From contig NZ_JEOE01000013.1 in NCBI RefSeq assembly GCF_000708885.1, forward strand, positions 26,272 to 90,271: 64,000 nucleotides of DNA, in the 5' to 3' direction. This document shows, one piece after another, positions 26,392 to 34,276 of this stretch. The first letter of the stretch is position 1; each line of letters begins with the position of its first letter. The notes below the pieces were generated by a model. It worked only from the letters and a program-made list of their open reading frames with translations, was not told the origin of the DNA and searched no databases. The stretch comes from Cellulomonas sp. HZM (GTDB taxonomy: Bacteria; Actinomycetota; Actinomycetes; Actinomycetales; Cellulomonadaceae). Both the position numbers and the translations under genes were made by a program.

Positions 26392-26439
26392 TTCCCACAT
26401 CTTGTGTCGCGCCCTCGCGTAGCCCACAACATGTAGGAG
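26392..26439 (+). promoter_or_regulatory. tandem NrdR boxes before nrdD
   Basis: TTCCCACATCTTGTGT (26392-26407) and CCACAACATGTAGGAG (26424-26439) resemble the 16-bp NrdR box ACAC-N8-GTGT; the first has a perfect right half, the second a good left half and centre. Their starts are 32 bp apart, the three-turn spacing usual for NrdR pairs. The second box overlaps the ribosome site. Confidence 0.6.
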
Positions 26440-26446
26440 CCGGAAC

Positions 26447-28273
26447 ATGGATCACCCCGTCACCGTCGACGTCGTCCCCACCATCGACGAGTACCTCGAC
26501 CGCAGCGACTGGCGCGTGAACGCCAACGCCAACCAGGGCTACTCGCTCGGCGGGCTGATCCTCAACACGGCGGGCAAGGTCGTCGCCAACTACTGGCTCA
26601 GCGAGGTGTACCCGGCGGAGGTCGGGCGCGCGCACCGCGAGGGCGACGTGCACATCCACGACCTCGACATGCTCAGCGGCTACTGCGCGGGCTGGTCGCT
26701 GCGCACGCTGCTGCAGGAGGGCCTGGGCGGCATCCCCGGCAAGGTCGACGCGCGCCCCGCCAAGCACTTCTCCGCGGCCATCGGCCAGATCGTCAACTTC
26801 CTCGGCACGATGCAGAACGAATGGGCCGGCGCGCAGGCGTTCAGCAGCTTCGACACGTACATGGCCCCTTACGTCCGCACCGACGCGCTGAGCTACGAGC
26901 AGGTGCGCCAGGGCATCCAGGAGCTCGTCTACAACCTCAACGTCCCGAGCCGCTGGGGCACGCAGACCCCGTTCACCAACCTCACGTTCGACTGGACCTG
27001 CCCGGCGGACCTCGCCGACCAGGTGCCGTTCGTCGGCGGCGAGCCGTGCGACTTCACCTACGGCGACCTGCAGCCCGAGATGGACGTGATCAACCGCGCG
27101 TACATGGAGGTCATGACGGAGGGCGACGCGAGCGGCCGCGTGTTCACGTTCCCCATCCCGACGTACAACATCACGAAGGACTTCGACTGGGACGGCGAGA
27201 ACGCCGAGCGCCTGTTCGCCATGACGGCCCGCTACGGCCTGCCGTACTTCCAGAACTTCATCAACTCCGAGATGAACCCGGGCGACGTGCGCTCGATGTG
27301 CTGCCGCCTGCAGCTGGACCTGCGCGAGCTGCTCAAGCGCGGCAACGGGCTGTTCGGCTCGGCCGAGCAGACCGGCTCGATCGGCGTCGTCACCGTGAAC
27401 TGCGCGCGGCTCGGCTACCTGTTCAGCGGCGACGAGGAGGGGCTGCTCGCGCGGCTCGACGAGCTCCTCGACCTCGCGCGGACCAGCCTCGAGCTCAAGC
27501 GCCAGGTGGTGCAGCGGCTGCTCGACGACGGCCTGTTCCCCTACACGCAGCGGTATCTCGCCACGCTCGACAACCACTTCTCGACGATCGGCGTCAACGG
27601 CGTCAACGAGATGGTCCGCAACTTCACGGGCGACGCGGTCGACATCACCGACGAGCACGGCCACGCGATGGCGCTCCGGCTGCTCGACCACGTGCGCGCG
27701 CGGATGGTCGAGTTCCAGGAGGAGACCGGCCACCTCTACAACCTGGAGGCCACGCCCGCGGAGGGCACCACGTACCGGTTCGCCAAGGAGGACCGCGCGC
27801 GCTGGCCCGAGATCCTGCAGGCCGGCACCGACGACCACCCGTACTACACGAACTCCTCGCAGCTGCCGGTCGGGTTCACCGACGACCCGTTCGAGGCGCT
27901 CGAGCGGCAGGACGACCTGCAGACCCGGTACACGGGCGGCACGGTGCTGCACCTGTACATGTCGGAGCGGATGTCCTCGCCCGACGCGTGCCGCACGCTC
28001 GTGCGACGTGCCCTGGAGACGTTCCGGCTGCCGTACCTGACCGTGACCCCGACGTTCTCGATCTGCCCGCGGCACGGGTACCTGGCCGGCGAGCACTCGA
28101 CGTGCGAGCGCTGCGGGTCCGCGTGCGAGGTGTGGACCCGCGTCATGGGTTACCACCGGCCGGTGAGCTCGTTCAACATCGGCAAGCAGGGGGAGCACGC
28201 GGAGCGGGTCCCGTTCCGCGAGGACCGGCTCGGCGCTCGCGGGTCTGGGTCTCGCGCGCGGGTGCCGGCGTGA
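26447..28273 (+). CDS. nrdD: anaerobic (class III) ribonucleoside-triphosphate reductase
   Basis: Reduces ribonucleoside triphosphates to deoxyribonucleotides without oxygen, using a glycyl radical. The 608-residue protein contains NANANQGYSLGGL, RVGDVHIHDLD-like GDVHIHDLDMLSGYC, and NLTFDWTCP. The zinc site at the end is Cys540, Cys553, Cys556, Cys560. The radical glycine is Gly568 in TRVMGYHRPVSSFN. It has no N-terminal ATP-cone domain, so dATP inhibition through that domain is not expected. The last 30 residues are basic and variable. GGAG lies 7 nt before ATG 26447. nrdG follows with a 4-bp overlap. Confidence 0.96.
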   Translation: MDHPVTVDVVPTIDEYLDRSDWRVNANANQGYSLGGLILNTAGKVVANYWLSEVYPAEVGRAHREGDVHIHDLDMLSGYCAGWSLRTLLQEGLGGIPGKVDARPAKHFSAAIGQIVNFLGTMQNEWAGAQAFSSFDTYMAPYVRTDALSYEQVRQGIQELVYNLNVPSRWGTQTPFTNLTFDWTCPADLADQVPFVGGEPCDFTYGDLQPEMDVINRAYMEVMTEGDASGRVFTFPIPTYNITKDFDWDGENAERLFAMTARYGLPYFQNFINSEMNPGDVRSMCCRLQLDLRELLKRGNGLFGSAEQTGSIGVVTVNCARLGYLFSGDEEGLLARLDELLDLARTSLELKRQVVQRLLDDGLFPYTQRYLATLDNHFSTIGVNGVNEMVRNFTGDAVDITDEHGHAMALRLLDHVRARMVEFQEETGHLYNLEATPAEGTTYRFAKEDRARWPEILQAGTDDHPYYTNSSQLPVGFTDDPFEALERQDDLQTRYTGGTVLHLYMSERMSSPDACRTLVRRALETFRLPYLTVTPTFSICPRHGYLAGEHSTCERCGSACEVWTRVMGYHRPVSSFNIGKQGEHAERVPFREDRLGARGSGSRARVPA

Positions 28274-29058
28274 GCCTCGTGACCGATCCAGCGGCACTTG
28301 TGACGGGAGAGGCTGGTGAGACCGCGGCGACGGCTCACCAGCCCCACAGGTCACAAGTGCCGCTGATCCCGCCGCGATCGCTCGCGGGGCGAGTCGGGGT
28401 CGCGAGCGCCGACGACCTGCAGATCGCCGGCCTCACGCCGCTGTCCACGTGCGACTGGCCGGGCCGGCTCGTTGCGACCGTCTTCCTGCAGGGTTGCCCG
28501 TGGCGGTGCACGTACTGCCACAACTCCGCGATCCTCGACCCGCGCACGCCCGGGGTCGTCCCGTGGCGCGACGTCACCGACCTGCTGGCGCGGCGACGCG
28601 GTCTGCTCGACGGCGTGGTGCTCTCCGGCGGTGAGCCCACGCGCCAGCTCGCGGTCGTCGAAGCGGCCCGCGAGGTGCGGGCAGCCGGCTTCGGCGTCGG
28701 TCTGCACACCGGCGGCGCCTACCCGCGTCGGCTCGCAGAGCTGCTCCCGCTGGTCGACTGGGTGGGGTTCGACGTCAAGGCTCCCGCGAGGCTGTACGAC
28801 GCCATCACGCGCCGCGGCGGCGCCGGTCCGGCGTTCGAGTCGCTGCGGCTGGTGCTCGACGCGGGCGTGGACGTGCAGGTCCGCACGACGGTGGACCCCA
28901 CGGTGCTGCACGACGACGACGTCGCCGAGCTCACCGCTGCGCTCCGCGCGCTGGGCGTGCGCGACCACGTGCTCCAGCGCGTGCGCCGCGACGGCACGAC
29001 GAGCGAGTACCGGGCTGCGCTGGACGCGCTCGGCCCCCGACCGATCAGTGCAGTGTGA
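28270..29058 (+). CDS. nrdG: NrdD-activating radical SAM enzyme
   Basis: Generates the glycyl radical on NrdD with S-adenosylmethionine and a 4Fe-4S cluster. The 262-residue frame has the radical SAM cysteines Cys76, Cys80, Cys83 in CPWRCTYC, preceded by LQIAGLTPLSTCDWPGRLVATVFLQG, and the SAM-binding GGEPT motif. The first 40 residues are not like relatives and span a 75-bp inverted repeat. The start given uses the GTGA overlap with nrdD; GTG 28357, inside the right arm of the repeat, would give a 233-residue protein nearer the family norm. The last 14 bp overlap the convergent anti-sigma-like gene. Confidence 0.93.
   Translation: MSLVTDPAALVTGEAGETAATAHQPHRSQVPLIPPRSLAGRVGVASADDLQIAGLTPLSTCDWPGRLVATVFLQGCPWRCTYCHNSAILDPRTPGVVPWRDVTDLLARRRGLLDGVVLSGGEPTRQLAVVEAAREVRAAGFGVGLHTGGAYPRRLAELLPLVDWVGFDVKAPARLYDAITRRGGAGPAFESLRLVLDAGVDVQVRTTVDPTVLHDDDVAELTAALRALGVRDHVLQRVRRDGTTSEYRAALDALGPRPISAV
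28290..28364. repeat. 75-bp two-stem inverted repeat at the nrdD-nrdG junction
   Basis: Outer arms AGCGGCACTTGTGAC (28290-28304) and GTCACAAGTGCCGCT (28350-28364) are perfect 15-bp complements. Inner arms GGCTGGTGAG (28311-28320) and CTCACCAGCC (28334-28343) are perfect 10-bp complements. Six-base internal loops on each side and a 13-nt top loop make the structure symmetric. Confidence 0.9.
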
Positions 29059-29851
29059 TCTCCCGGGGGTTCGCCACGACGACCACCGGGTCCTGCGACG
29101 TCGCGTCCGACCCGTCGTCGTCCATCGGGGTCACGACCACGTAGGGCCACGCGGTGTACGTGCCGGCCGCAACCGGCCCGTCGCAGCCCGTGAACAGGTT
29201 GGGCCCCGACAGCTCGGTGGTCTCGCCCCGCGCGAGGTGGACCGCGCGCAGCGGTCCGTGCCCGGGCACGACGAACGCGGCGACGACGCCGTCGGCGTCG
29301 ACGAGCGCGATGCTCCCCGCCTGCGACGTCGCCCCCGTGAACGTGGTGGTGCCCGCCGTCCCGAGCGTCTCGGTGAACGTCGGGGGCACCTCGGTGCCCC
29401 CGGACTCCGGGAGGTCGGCCGCGAGGGTCAGGCCTCGCGCGTCGGGCAGCGTGTGGATCGTGACCGTGACCTTCTCGTCGCACGCGAACAGGTCGCTCTC
29501 GGGGCCGCCCCCGGCGGTGGGTGAGGTGGCCGCGTCGTCGTCGGAGGTCACGTCCGGGTCGGATGTCGGGGAAGACGGGGGCGACGACGGCGCCGGGGTC
29601 GGCGTCGTCGAGCTCGTCGCGGGCCCGACGGGTGCCGGCTGCCCGGTCCGCACGTGCGACACCCCGAACGCGATCGCCCCCGCCGCGGCCACCGCCGCGA
29701 CGCCGGTCCCGGTGCGCCGCGCGGCCCGCCGGTGCCGCACGCGCGCGACGACGCGCGTGGCGAGCCCTGCGTCGAACGGGCCGGGAGCGGCGCGCCCGGC
29801 CGCGTCCGCGAGGTCGTCCAGACGATCACCGAGCAGCTCGTCGAGGTTCAT
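29045..29851 (-). CDS. anti-sigma-like membrane protein
   Basis: A 268-residue protein: about 50 cytosolic residues (MNLDELLGDRLDDLADAAGRAAPGPFDAG), one membrane helix (GVAAVAAAGAIAFGVSHV), a Thr/Pro/Ser/Asp-rich linker, and an exported beta-rich domain with two Cys (LFACDEK and LFTGCDG) that may pair. Position directly after an ECF sigma factor with an ATGA overlap suggests it restrains that sigma factor. No zinc-binding anti-sigma motif is seen, so the role is inference. Its end overlaps nrdG by 14 bp on the other strand. Confidence 0.8.
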   Translation of the reverse strand: MNLDELLGDRLDDLADAAGRAAPGPFDAGLATRVVARVRHRRAARRTGTGVAAVAAAGAIAFGVSHVRTGQPAPVGPATSSTTPTPAPSSPPSSPTSDPDVTSDDDAATSPTAGGGPESDLFACDEKVTVTIHTLPDARGLTLAADLPESGGTEVPPTFTETLGTAGTTTFTGATSQAGSIALVDADGVVAAFVVPGHGPLRAVHLARGETTELSGPNLFTGCDGPVAAGTYTAWPYVVVTPMDDDGSDATSQDPVVVVANPREITLH

Positions 29852-30414
29852 CGCACGTCTCCGTCCACCCGTCGGTCCCCGGCGGGCTCGCCGGGTCGTC
29901 CTTCCGCCTCGTCGTCCGCCAGCAGCGCGCGCAGCGTCGCGCGACCGTCGGACAGGTACCGCTTGACCGCGCCCGTGCTGAGCGAGAGCTCGTCGGCGAT
30001 GTCCGCCACCGACAGGTCCTCCGCGTGGTGCAGCACGACGCACGTGCGCTCGCGCGGCGAGAGCCTGGCCAGCGCGTCGGCAAGCAGCACGCGGTTGCCG
30101 CCGAGCGCGTCGGGCGGGCCGTCCGGTCCGTCGCCCGGGGTCTGCTCGGGCGACGCGAGCAGGTGCCGCAGCCGGGCCCATGTGCGGCGACGGCGGAACC
30201 CGTCGAGGTAGAGCGTGTGCACCGCGCGCCGCACCCACGCCTCGGCGGAGCGCACCTCGCGCGGCGAGCGTGCCCCGGCGAACACCTTGACGAGCGCGTC
30301 CTGCACCAGGTCCTCGGCCTCGCGCAGGTCCCCCGTGAGGAGGTAGGCGTGGCCGACGAGCGCCCTGCCACGCTCGCGCACCAGCGCGTCGAGCACGCCT
30401 CGCCAGTCGTCCAC
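29848..30414 (-). CDS. ECF sigma factor, SigE family
   Basis: A 188-residue RNA polymerase sigma factor. Region 2 is LVRERGRALVGHAYLLTGDLREAEDLVQDALVKVF followed by WVRRAVHTLYLDGFRRRR; region 4 is LARLSPRERTCVVLHHAEDLSVADIADELSLSTGAVKRYLSDGRATLR with the helix-turn-helix near the end. This is the SigE-like (SACE-type, anti-sigma-linked) group common in actinobacteria. Start GTG 30414: GGGAGG lies 8 nt upstream; a longer frame to 30528 lacks a ribosome site. It is coupled to the downstream membrane protein. Confidence 0.9.
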   Translation of the reverse strand: MDDWRGVLDALVRERGRALVGHAYLLTGDLREAEDLVQDALVKVFAGARSPREVRSAEAWVRRAVHTLYLDGFRRRRTWARLRHLLASPEQTPGDGPDGPPDALGGNRVLLADALARLSPRERTCVVLHHAEDLSVADIADELSLSTGAVKRYLSDGRATLRALLADDEAEGRPGEPAGDRRVDGDVR

Positions 30415-30560
30415 GTCCGTCCTCCCTTCGGTCCTACCCACCTTGACGCACGAGCGGCCCGGCGGGTTGGGGTCGGCGTCGCGACCAGCGCGGACGGGCG
30501 GCTCGACGACCGGCCGACGAGACGTCACCGGTAGGTCACCGGCGGAGCGCCGCCCGTGGC

Positions 30561-30566
30561 TAGACT
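30561..30566 (+). promoter_or_regulatory. candidate -10 of hppA
   Basis: TAGACT stands about 78 bp before the start codon and would give a leader of about 72 nt containing a CGATC-GGGGG-GATCG hairpin near 30608-30622. No known riboswitch pattern was recognised in it. Confidence 0.4.
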
Positions 30567-30644
30567 GCCCGGGTCCGGCGGCAACGAGGCCGCAGGGACG
30601 CCAGGTGCGATCGGGGGGATCGTGCCGTTCTCCGAGGAGGATGC

Positions 30645-32945
30645 ATGGTCGAGCTCGGCTCCACGAGCATCACGATCGTCGCCGTCATCGCCGCCATCGC
30701 GCTCGCATCCCTGGTCGTCGCCGCCGTGCTGCGCCGCCAGGTGCTGGCTGCCGGTGAGGGCACGGCGTCGATGCAGGACATCGCGAAGGCCGTCCAGGAA
30801 GGTGCGTCGGCGTACCTGAACCGCCAGTTCCGCACCCTGGCCCTGTTCGCGGTGGTGGTCTGCGCGCTGCTGTTCCTCCTGCCGGGGGATGGCGGCGTGA
30901 AGGTGGGTCGGTCGATCTTCTTCCTGGTGGGCGCGGCGTTCTCCGCGTCGATCGGGTTCCTCGGCATGTGGCTCGCGACCCGTGCCAACCTACGCGTGGC
31001 CGCGGCCGCGTCGCAGCCGGGCGGCCGGGCCGAGGGTGCGCGGATCGCGTTCCGGACCGGCGGCGTGGTCGGCATGAGCGTCGTGGGCCTGGGCCTGCTC
31101 GGTGCCGCGGGCGTCGTGCTCATCTACAAGGGCGACGCGCCCGGCGTGCTCGAGGGCTTCGGCTTCGGAGCAGCGCTGCTCGCGATGTTCATGCGCGTCG
31201 GCGGCGGCATCTTCACCAAGGCCGCGGACGTGGGCGCGGACCTCGTCGGCAAGGTCGAGCAGGGCATCCCCGAGGACGACCCGCGCAACGCGGCGACCAT
31301 CGCGGACAACGTCGGCGACAACGTCGGCGACTGCGCGGGCATGGCGGCCGACCTGTTCGAGTCGTACGCCGTGACGCTCGTCGCGGCACTCATCCTCGGC
31401 AAGGCCGCGTTCGGCGAGCAGGGACTCGTGTTCCCGCTCATCGTGACGACGGTCGGCGCGCTCGTCGCGGCGCTCGGCGTGGCGATCACCCGGGTGCGCG
31501 GCGACGAGAGCGGCCTGACCGCGATCAACCGCGGCTTCTACGTCTCCGCGCTCGCGGGCGTGGTGCTCGCGGCGATCGCCGCGTTCGTGTACCTGCCCGA
31601 CTCGTTCGCGAAGCTCACGGGCGGCACGGCCGGCCTCGAGACCCACGGCGGCGACCCGCGCCTGATCGCATCGGCCGCGGTGCTCGTCGGCGTCGTGCTG
31701 GCGGGCGTCATCCTGTGGGTCACGGGGTACTTCACGGGGACGACGAGCAAGCCGACGCTGCACGTCGCGGCGACCACCCGCACGGGCGCGGCGACCGTGG
31801 TGCTCTCGGGCATCGGGGTGGGCTTCGAGTCCGCCGTGTACACCGCGGGCATCATCGCCGCGGCGATCTGCGGCGTGTTCCTCATCGCGGGCGGCAACAT
31901 CGCGCTCGCGCTGTTCCTCATCTCGCTCGCGGGCTGCGGCCTGCTCACGACGGTCGGCGTGATCGTCGCGATGGACACGTTCGGTCCCGTGAGCGACAAC
32001 GCGCAGGGCATCGCGGAGATGTCGGGCGACGTGACCGAGGAGGGCGCGCAGATCCTCACGGACCTCGACGCTGTCGGGAACACGACGAAGGCCGTGACGA
32101 AGGGCATCGCGATCGCGACGGCCGTGCTCGCGGCGACCGCGCTGTTCGGGTCGTACGCCGACGCGGTCGGCAACAAGCTGGCCGAGGTCGGTGGCAAGTC
32201 CACGGGCGACCTCACCGCCGCGCTCATGGACTACCAGATCATCAGCCCGATCACGCTCGTGGGCGTGATCCTGGGCGGTGCGACCGTCTTCCTGTTCTCG
32301 GGCCTCGCGATCGACGCCGTGACCCGTGCGGCCGGTGCGATCGTGTTCGAGGTGCGCCGCCAGTTCCGCGACCACCCGGGCATCATGACGTTCGACGAGC
32401 GCCCCGAGTACGGCAAGGTCGTCGACATCTGCACGAAGGACTCGCTGCGCGAGCTCGCGACGCCGGGTCTGCTCGCGGCGTTCGCGCCGATCGCCGTGGG
32501 CTTCGGGCTCGGCATCGGACCGCTCGCCGGCTTCCTCGCCGGGGCGATCGGCACCGGCGTGCTCATGGCCGTGTTCCTCGCGAACTCGGGCGGCGCGTGG
32601 GACAACGCGAAGAAGATCGTCGAGGACGGCCACTACGGCGGCAAGGGCTCGGACGCGCACGCGGCCGCGGTCATCGGCGACACCGTGGGCGACCCGTTCA
32701 AGGACACGGCCGGCCCCGCGATCAACCCGCTCATCAAGGTGATGAACCTGGTGTCGGTGCTCATCGCGCCGGCGGTCGTCGTGGTCTCGGTCGGTCCGGA
32801 CGCGAACGCCGGTGTGCGCATCGGCATCGCGGTCGTCGCGGCGGCCGTCGCCTTCGGCGCGGTCATCATGTCCCGGCTGCGCGCGGCGCGCGTGGACCGC
32901 GAGGCGGAGAAGGAGCAGGTGCCCGCGCAGGGTGCGATGGTCTGA
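30645..32945 (+). CDS. hppA: membrane-bound H+-translocating pyrophosphatase, K+-independent type
   Basis: Couples pyrophosphate hydrolysis to proton pumping across the cell membrane. The 766-residue protein has about 16 membrane helices. The catalytic segments are DVGADLVGKVEQGIPEDDPRN (195-214) and DNVGDNVGDCAGMAADLFESY (221-241), with repeated Asp motifs again near 690-710 (IGDTVGDPFKDTAGPAINPL). Lys482 in GNTTKAVTKG marks the K+-independent class; K+-dependent enzymes have Ala there. GAGGAGG stands just upstream of ATG 30645. Monocistronic, ending in a strong hairpin. Confidence 0.97.
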   Translation: MVELGSTSITIVAVIAAIALASLVVAAVLRRQVLAAGEGTASMQDIAKAVQEGASAYLNRQFRTLALFAVVVCALLFLLPGDGGVKVGRSIFFLVGAAFSASIGFLGMWLATRANLRVAAAASQPGGRAEGARIAFRTGGVVGMSVVGLGLLGAAGVVLIYKGDAPGVLEGFGFGAALLAMFMRVGGGIFTKAADVGADLVGKVEQGIPEDDPRNAATIADNVGDNVGDCAGMAADLFESYAVTLVAALILGKAAFGEQGLVFPLIVTTVGALVAALGVAITRVRGDESGLTAINRGFYVSALAGVVLAAIAAFVYLPDSFAKLTGGTAGLETHGGDPRLIASAAVLVGVVLAGVILWVTGYFTGTTSKPTLHVAATTRTGAATVVLSGIGVGFESAVYTAGIIAAAICGVFLIAGGNIALALFLISLAGCGLLTTVGVIVAMDTFGPVSDNAQGIAEMSGDVTEEGAQILTDLDAVGNTTKAVTKGIAIATAVLAATALFGSYADAVGNKLAEVGGKSTGDLTAALMDYQIISPITLVGVILGGATVFLFSGLAIDAVTRAAGAIVFEVRRQFRDHPGIMTFDERPEYGKVVDICTKDSLRELATPGLLAAFAPIAVGFGLGIGPLAGFLAGAIGTGVLMAVFLANSGGAWDNAKKIVEDGHYGGKGSDAHAAAVIGDTVGDPFKDTAGPAINPLIKVMNLVSVLIAPAVVVVSVGPDANAGVRIGIAVVAAAVAFGAVIMSRLRAARVDREAEKEQVPAQGAMV

Positions 32946-32957
32946 CCTGCGGCTCGC

Positions 32958-33002
32958 ACGACGAAGGCTCCCGCGGACTCGCGTCCCGGGAGCCTTCGTC
33001 GT
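32958..33002 (+). terminator. strong terminator of hppA
   Basis: A perfect 16-bp stem, core ACGAAGGCTCCCG with CGGGAGCCTTCGT, and a 13-nt loop lie 13 bp after the stop. Confidence 0.85.
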
Positions 33003-33078
33003 CCCCGCCTCCGGTCGCACCGGCGTGCCCGCGCGCGTGTCGGTGGTCGGGTGCAGGCTGGCCGCGAGGAGGTCGGAC

Positions 33079-33747
33079 ATGGGCGAGCGACTGGACGTGA
33101 AGCAGTTCTCCGGGGCGGTCGAGGGCGACGACTGGCGGGTGGTGTACGGGGGCGCGACTGCGTTCTTCGAGACCGGCTCGTTCGCGCGCGGGCTCGCGCT
33201 GGTCCAGGAGATCGGGGCTCTCGCCGAGCAGGCGAACCATCATCCGGACGTGGACCTGCGCTACCCGTGCGTGGTGGTGCGGACCACGTCGCACGACGTC
33301 GGCGGCCTGACCGAACGCGACGTCGCGCTCGCGTCCGGCATCTCCGCCGCGGCCGCTCGCCTGGGGATCGAGGCGCGCCCACGCCGCGTGCAGGCGCTCC
33401 AGCTCGCGGTGGACGTCATGGACGTCGCGGCGGTGCTGCCGTTCTGGACGGCGGTGCTGGGGTACGACGAGCGCGACGAGGTGCTGCGCGACCCCGCGGC
33501 CATCGGGCCGCGCGTGTGGTTCCAGCAGATGGACGAGCCGCGCGAGCAGCGCAACCGCATCCACCTCGACCTGGCGATCGGCCGGGAGGAGGCGCTCGCC
33601 CGGGTCGAGGCGGCCGTCGCGGCGGGCGGGCACGTGGTGACCGACCGGTACGCGCCGCACTGGTGGACGCTCGCGGACCCGGAGGGGAACGAGGTGGACG
33701 TCGCCCCGTGGGTGACGGACACGGTGTGGGAGGACGACGACGAGTGA
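33079..33747 (+). CDS. pterin carbinolamine dehydratase-like / glyoxalase (VOC) fusion
   Basis: A 222-residue two-domain protein. Residues 1-95 resemble pterin-4a-carbinolamine dehydratase, with the active-site run ANHHPDVDLRY and a later DVALASGISAAAARLG helix. Residues 100-215 are a vicinal-oxygen-chelate domain: VQALQLAVDVMDVAAVLPFWTAVLGY, RNRIHLDL and WTLADPEGNEVDVAPW supply the usual metal or ligand residues. Such fusions are known in actinobacteria but their substrate is unclear. GAGGAGGT stands 7 nt upstream of ATG 33079. It is likely a single-gene unit. Confidence 0.85.
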   Translation: MGERLDVKQFSGAVEGDDWRVVYGGATAFFETGSFARGLALVQEIGALAEQANHHPDVDLRYPCVVVRTTSHDVGGLTERDVALASGISAAAARLGIEARPRRVQALQLAVDVMDVAAVLPFWTAVLGYDERDEVLRDPAAIGPRVWFQQMDEPREQRNRIHLDLAIGREEALARVEAAVAAGGHVVTDRYAPHWWTLADPEGNEVDVAPWVTDTVWEDDDE

Positions 33748-33755
33748 CGGGTGGG

Positions 33756-34190
33756 TCAGCCGACGCCCTCGTCGACGATGTGCCAGTCACCACCCGCGGA
33801 GCGCTCGAGGGTGAAGCCCCACGACTGCCGGTCGTTGAACGACCCGTCGTTGTTCTTGATGGTCGCGTCGAAGCCGACGTAGGCCTGGTCGCCGTTCACG
33901 TTCGAGCCGAGCCTGGTCACGTCGACGAACGTCACGGGCCGGCTGAACCGGCCGAGGTGCGACCCGTCGATCGCGTTCGCGGTGTCGAAGTCACGCGCCT
34001 CGAGCGCCGCGAGGTACACGGTGACGACCTGTTCGGGAGTCGCGTGCTCCGGCGGTGCGGCGACCTGGTGCCGCGGGCCCGACCACACCCACGCAGCGAC
34101 GAGCAGCAGGAGCAGCGCGACGCTTGCCGCTGCGGCGGCACGACGTCGACGCCTGGTCGGCGGACGGTCCAGCACGGCGGCTTCGCTCAC
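33756..34190 (-). CDS. membrane-anchored small exported protein
   Basis: A 144-residue protein: basic start (PPTRRRRRAAAAA), one hydrophobic helix (ASVALLLLLVAAWVW) and an extracytoplasmic domain starting ATPEQVVTVYLAALEARDFDTANAI. That layout is typical of NTF2-like or DUF4878-type exported domains. The start codon is GTG at 34190; CACCAT lies 7 nt upstream on the minus strand, so a leaderless mRNA is possible. It is divergent from the methyltransferase. Function unknown. Confidence 0.8.
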   Translation of the reverse strand: MSEAAVLDRPPTRRRRRAAAAASVALLLLLVAAWVWSGPRHQVAAPPEHATPEQVVTVYLAALEARDFDTANAIDGSHLGRFSRPVTFVDVTRLGSNVNGDQAYVGFDATIKNNDGSFNDRQSWGFTLERSAGGDWHIVDEGVG

Positions 34191-34264
34191 ACCGTCGATG
34201 GTGCCCGACGACGACAGGCGGGCACCAGGGTCGTGGTGCCGGTCGGTCGGGCGGCCCGCCCGGG

Positions 34265-34270
34265 GACAAT
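34265..34270 (+). promoter_or_regulatory. -10-like box 6 nt before a start codon
   Basis: GACAAT is followed by 6 nt and then ATG 34277, without a Shine-Dalgarno: a leaderless arrangement. Confidence 0.4.
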
Positions 34271-34276
34271 GGGCGC

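Noticed and set aside
30567..30644. Riboswitch in the hppA leader
   Set aside because: No match to c-di-AMP, c-di-GMP, fluoride or cobalamin core motifs; only a small hairpin.
30990..33080. 696-residue open frame antisense to hppA
   Set aside because: Composition dominated by Arg, Asp and His is typical of high-GC antisense frames; hppA is certain on the other strand.
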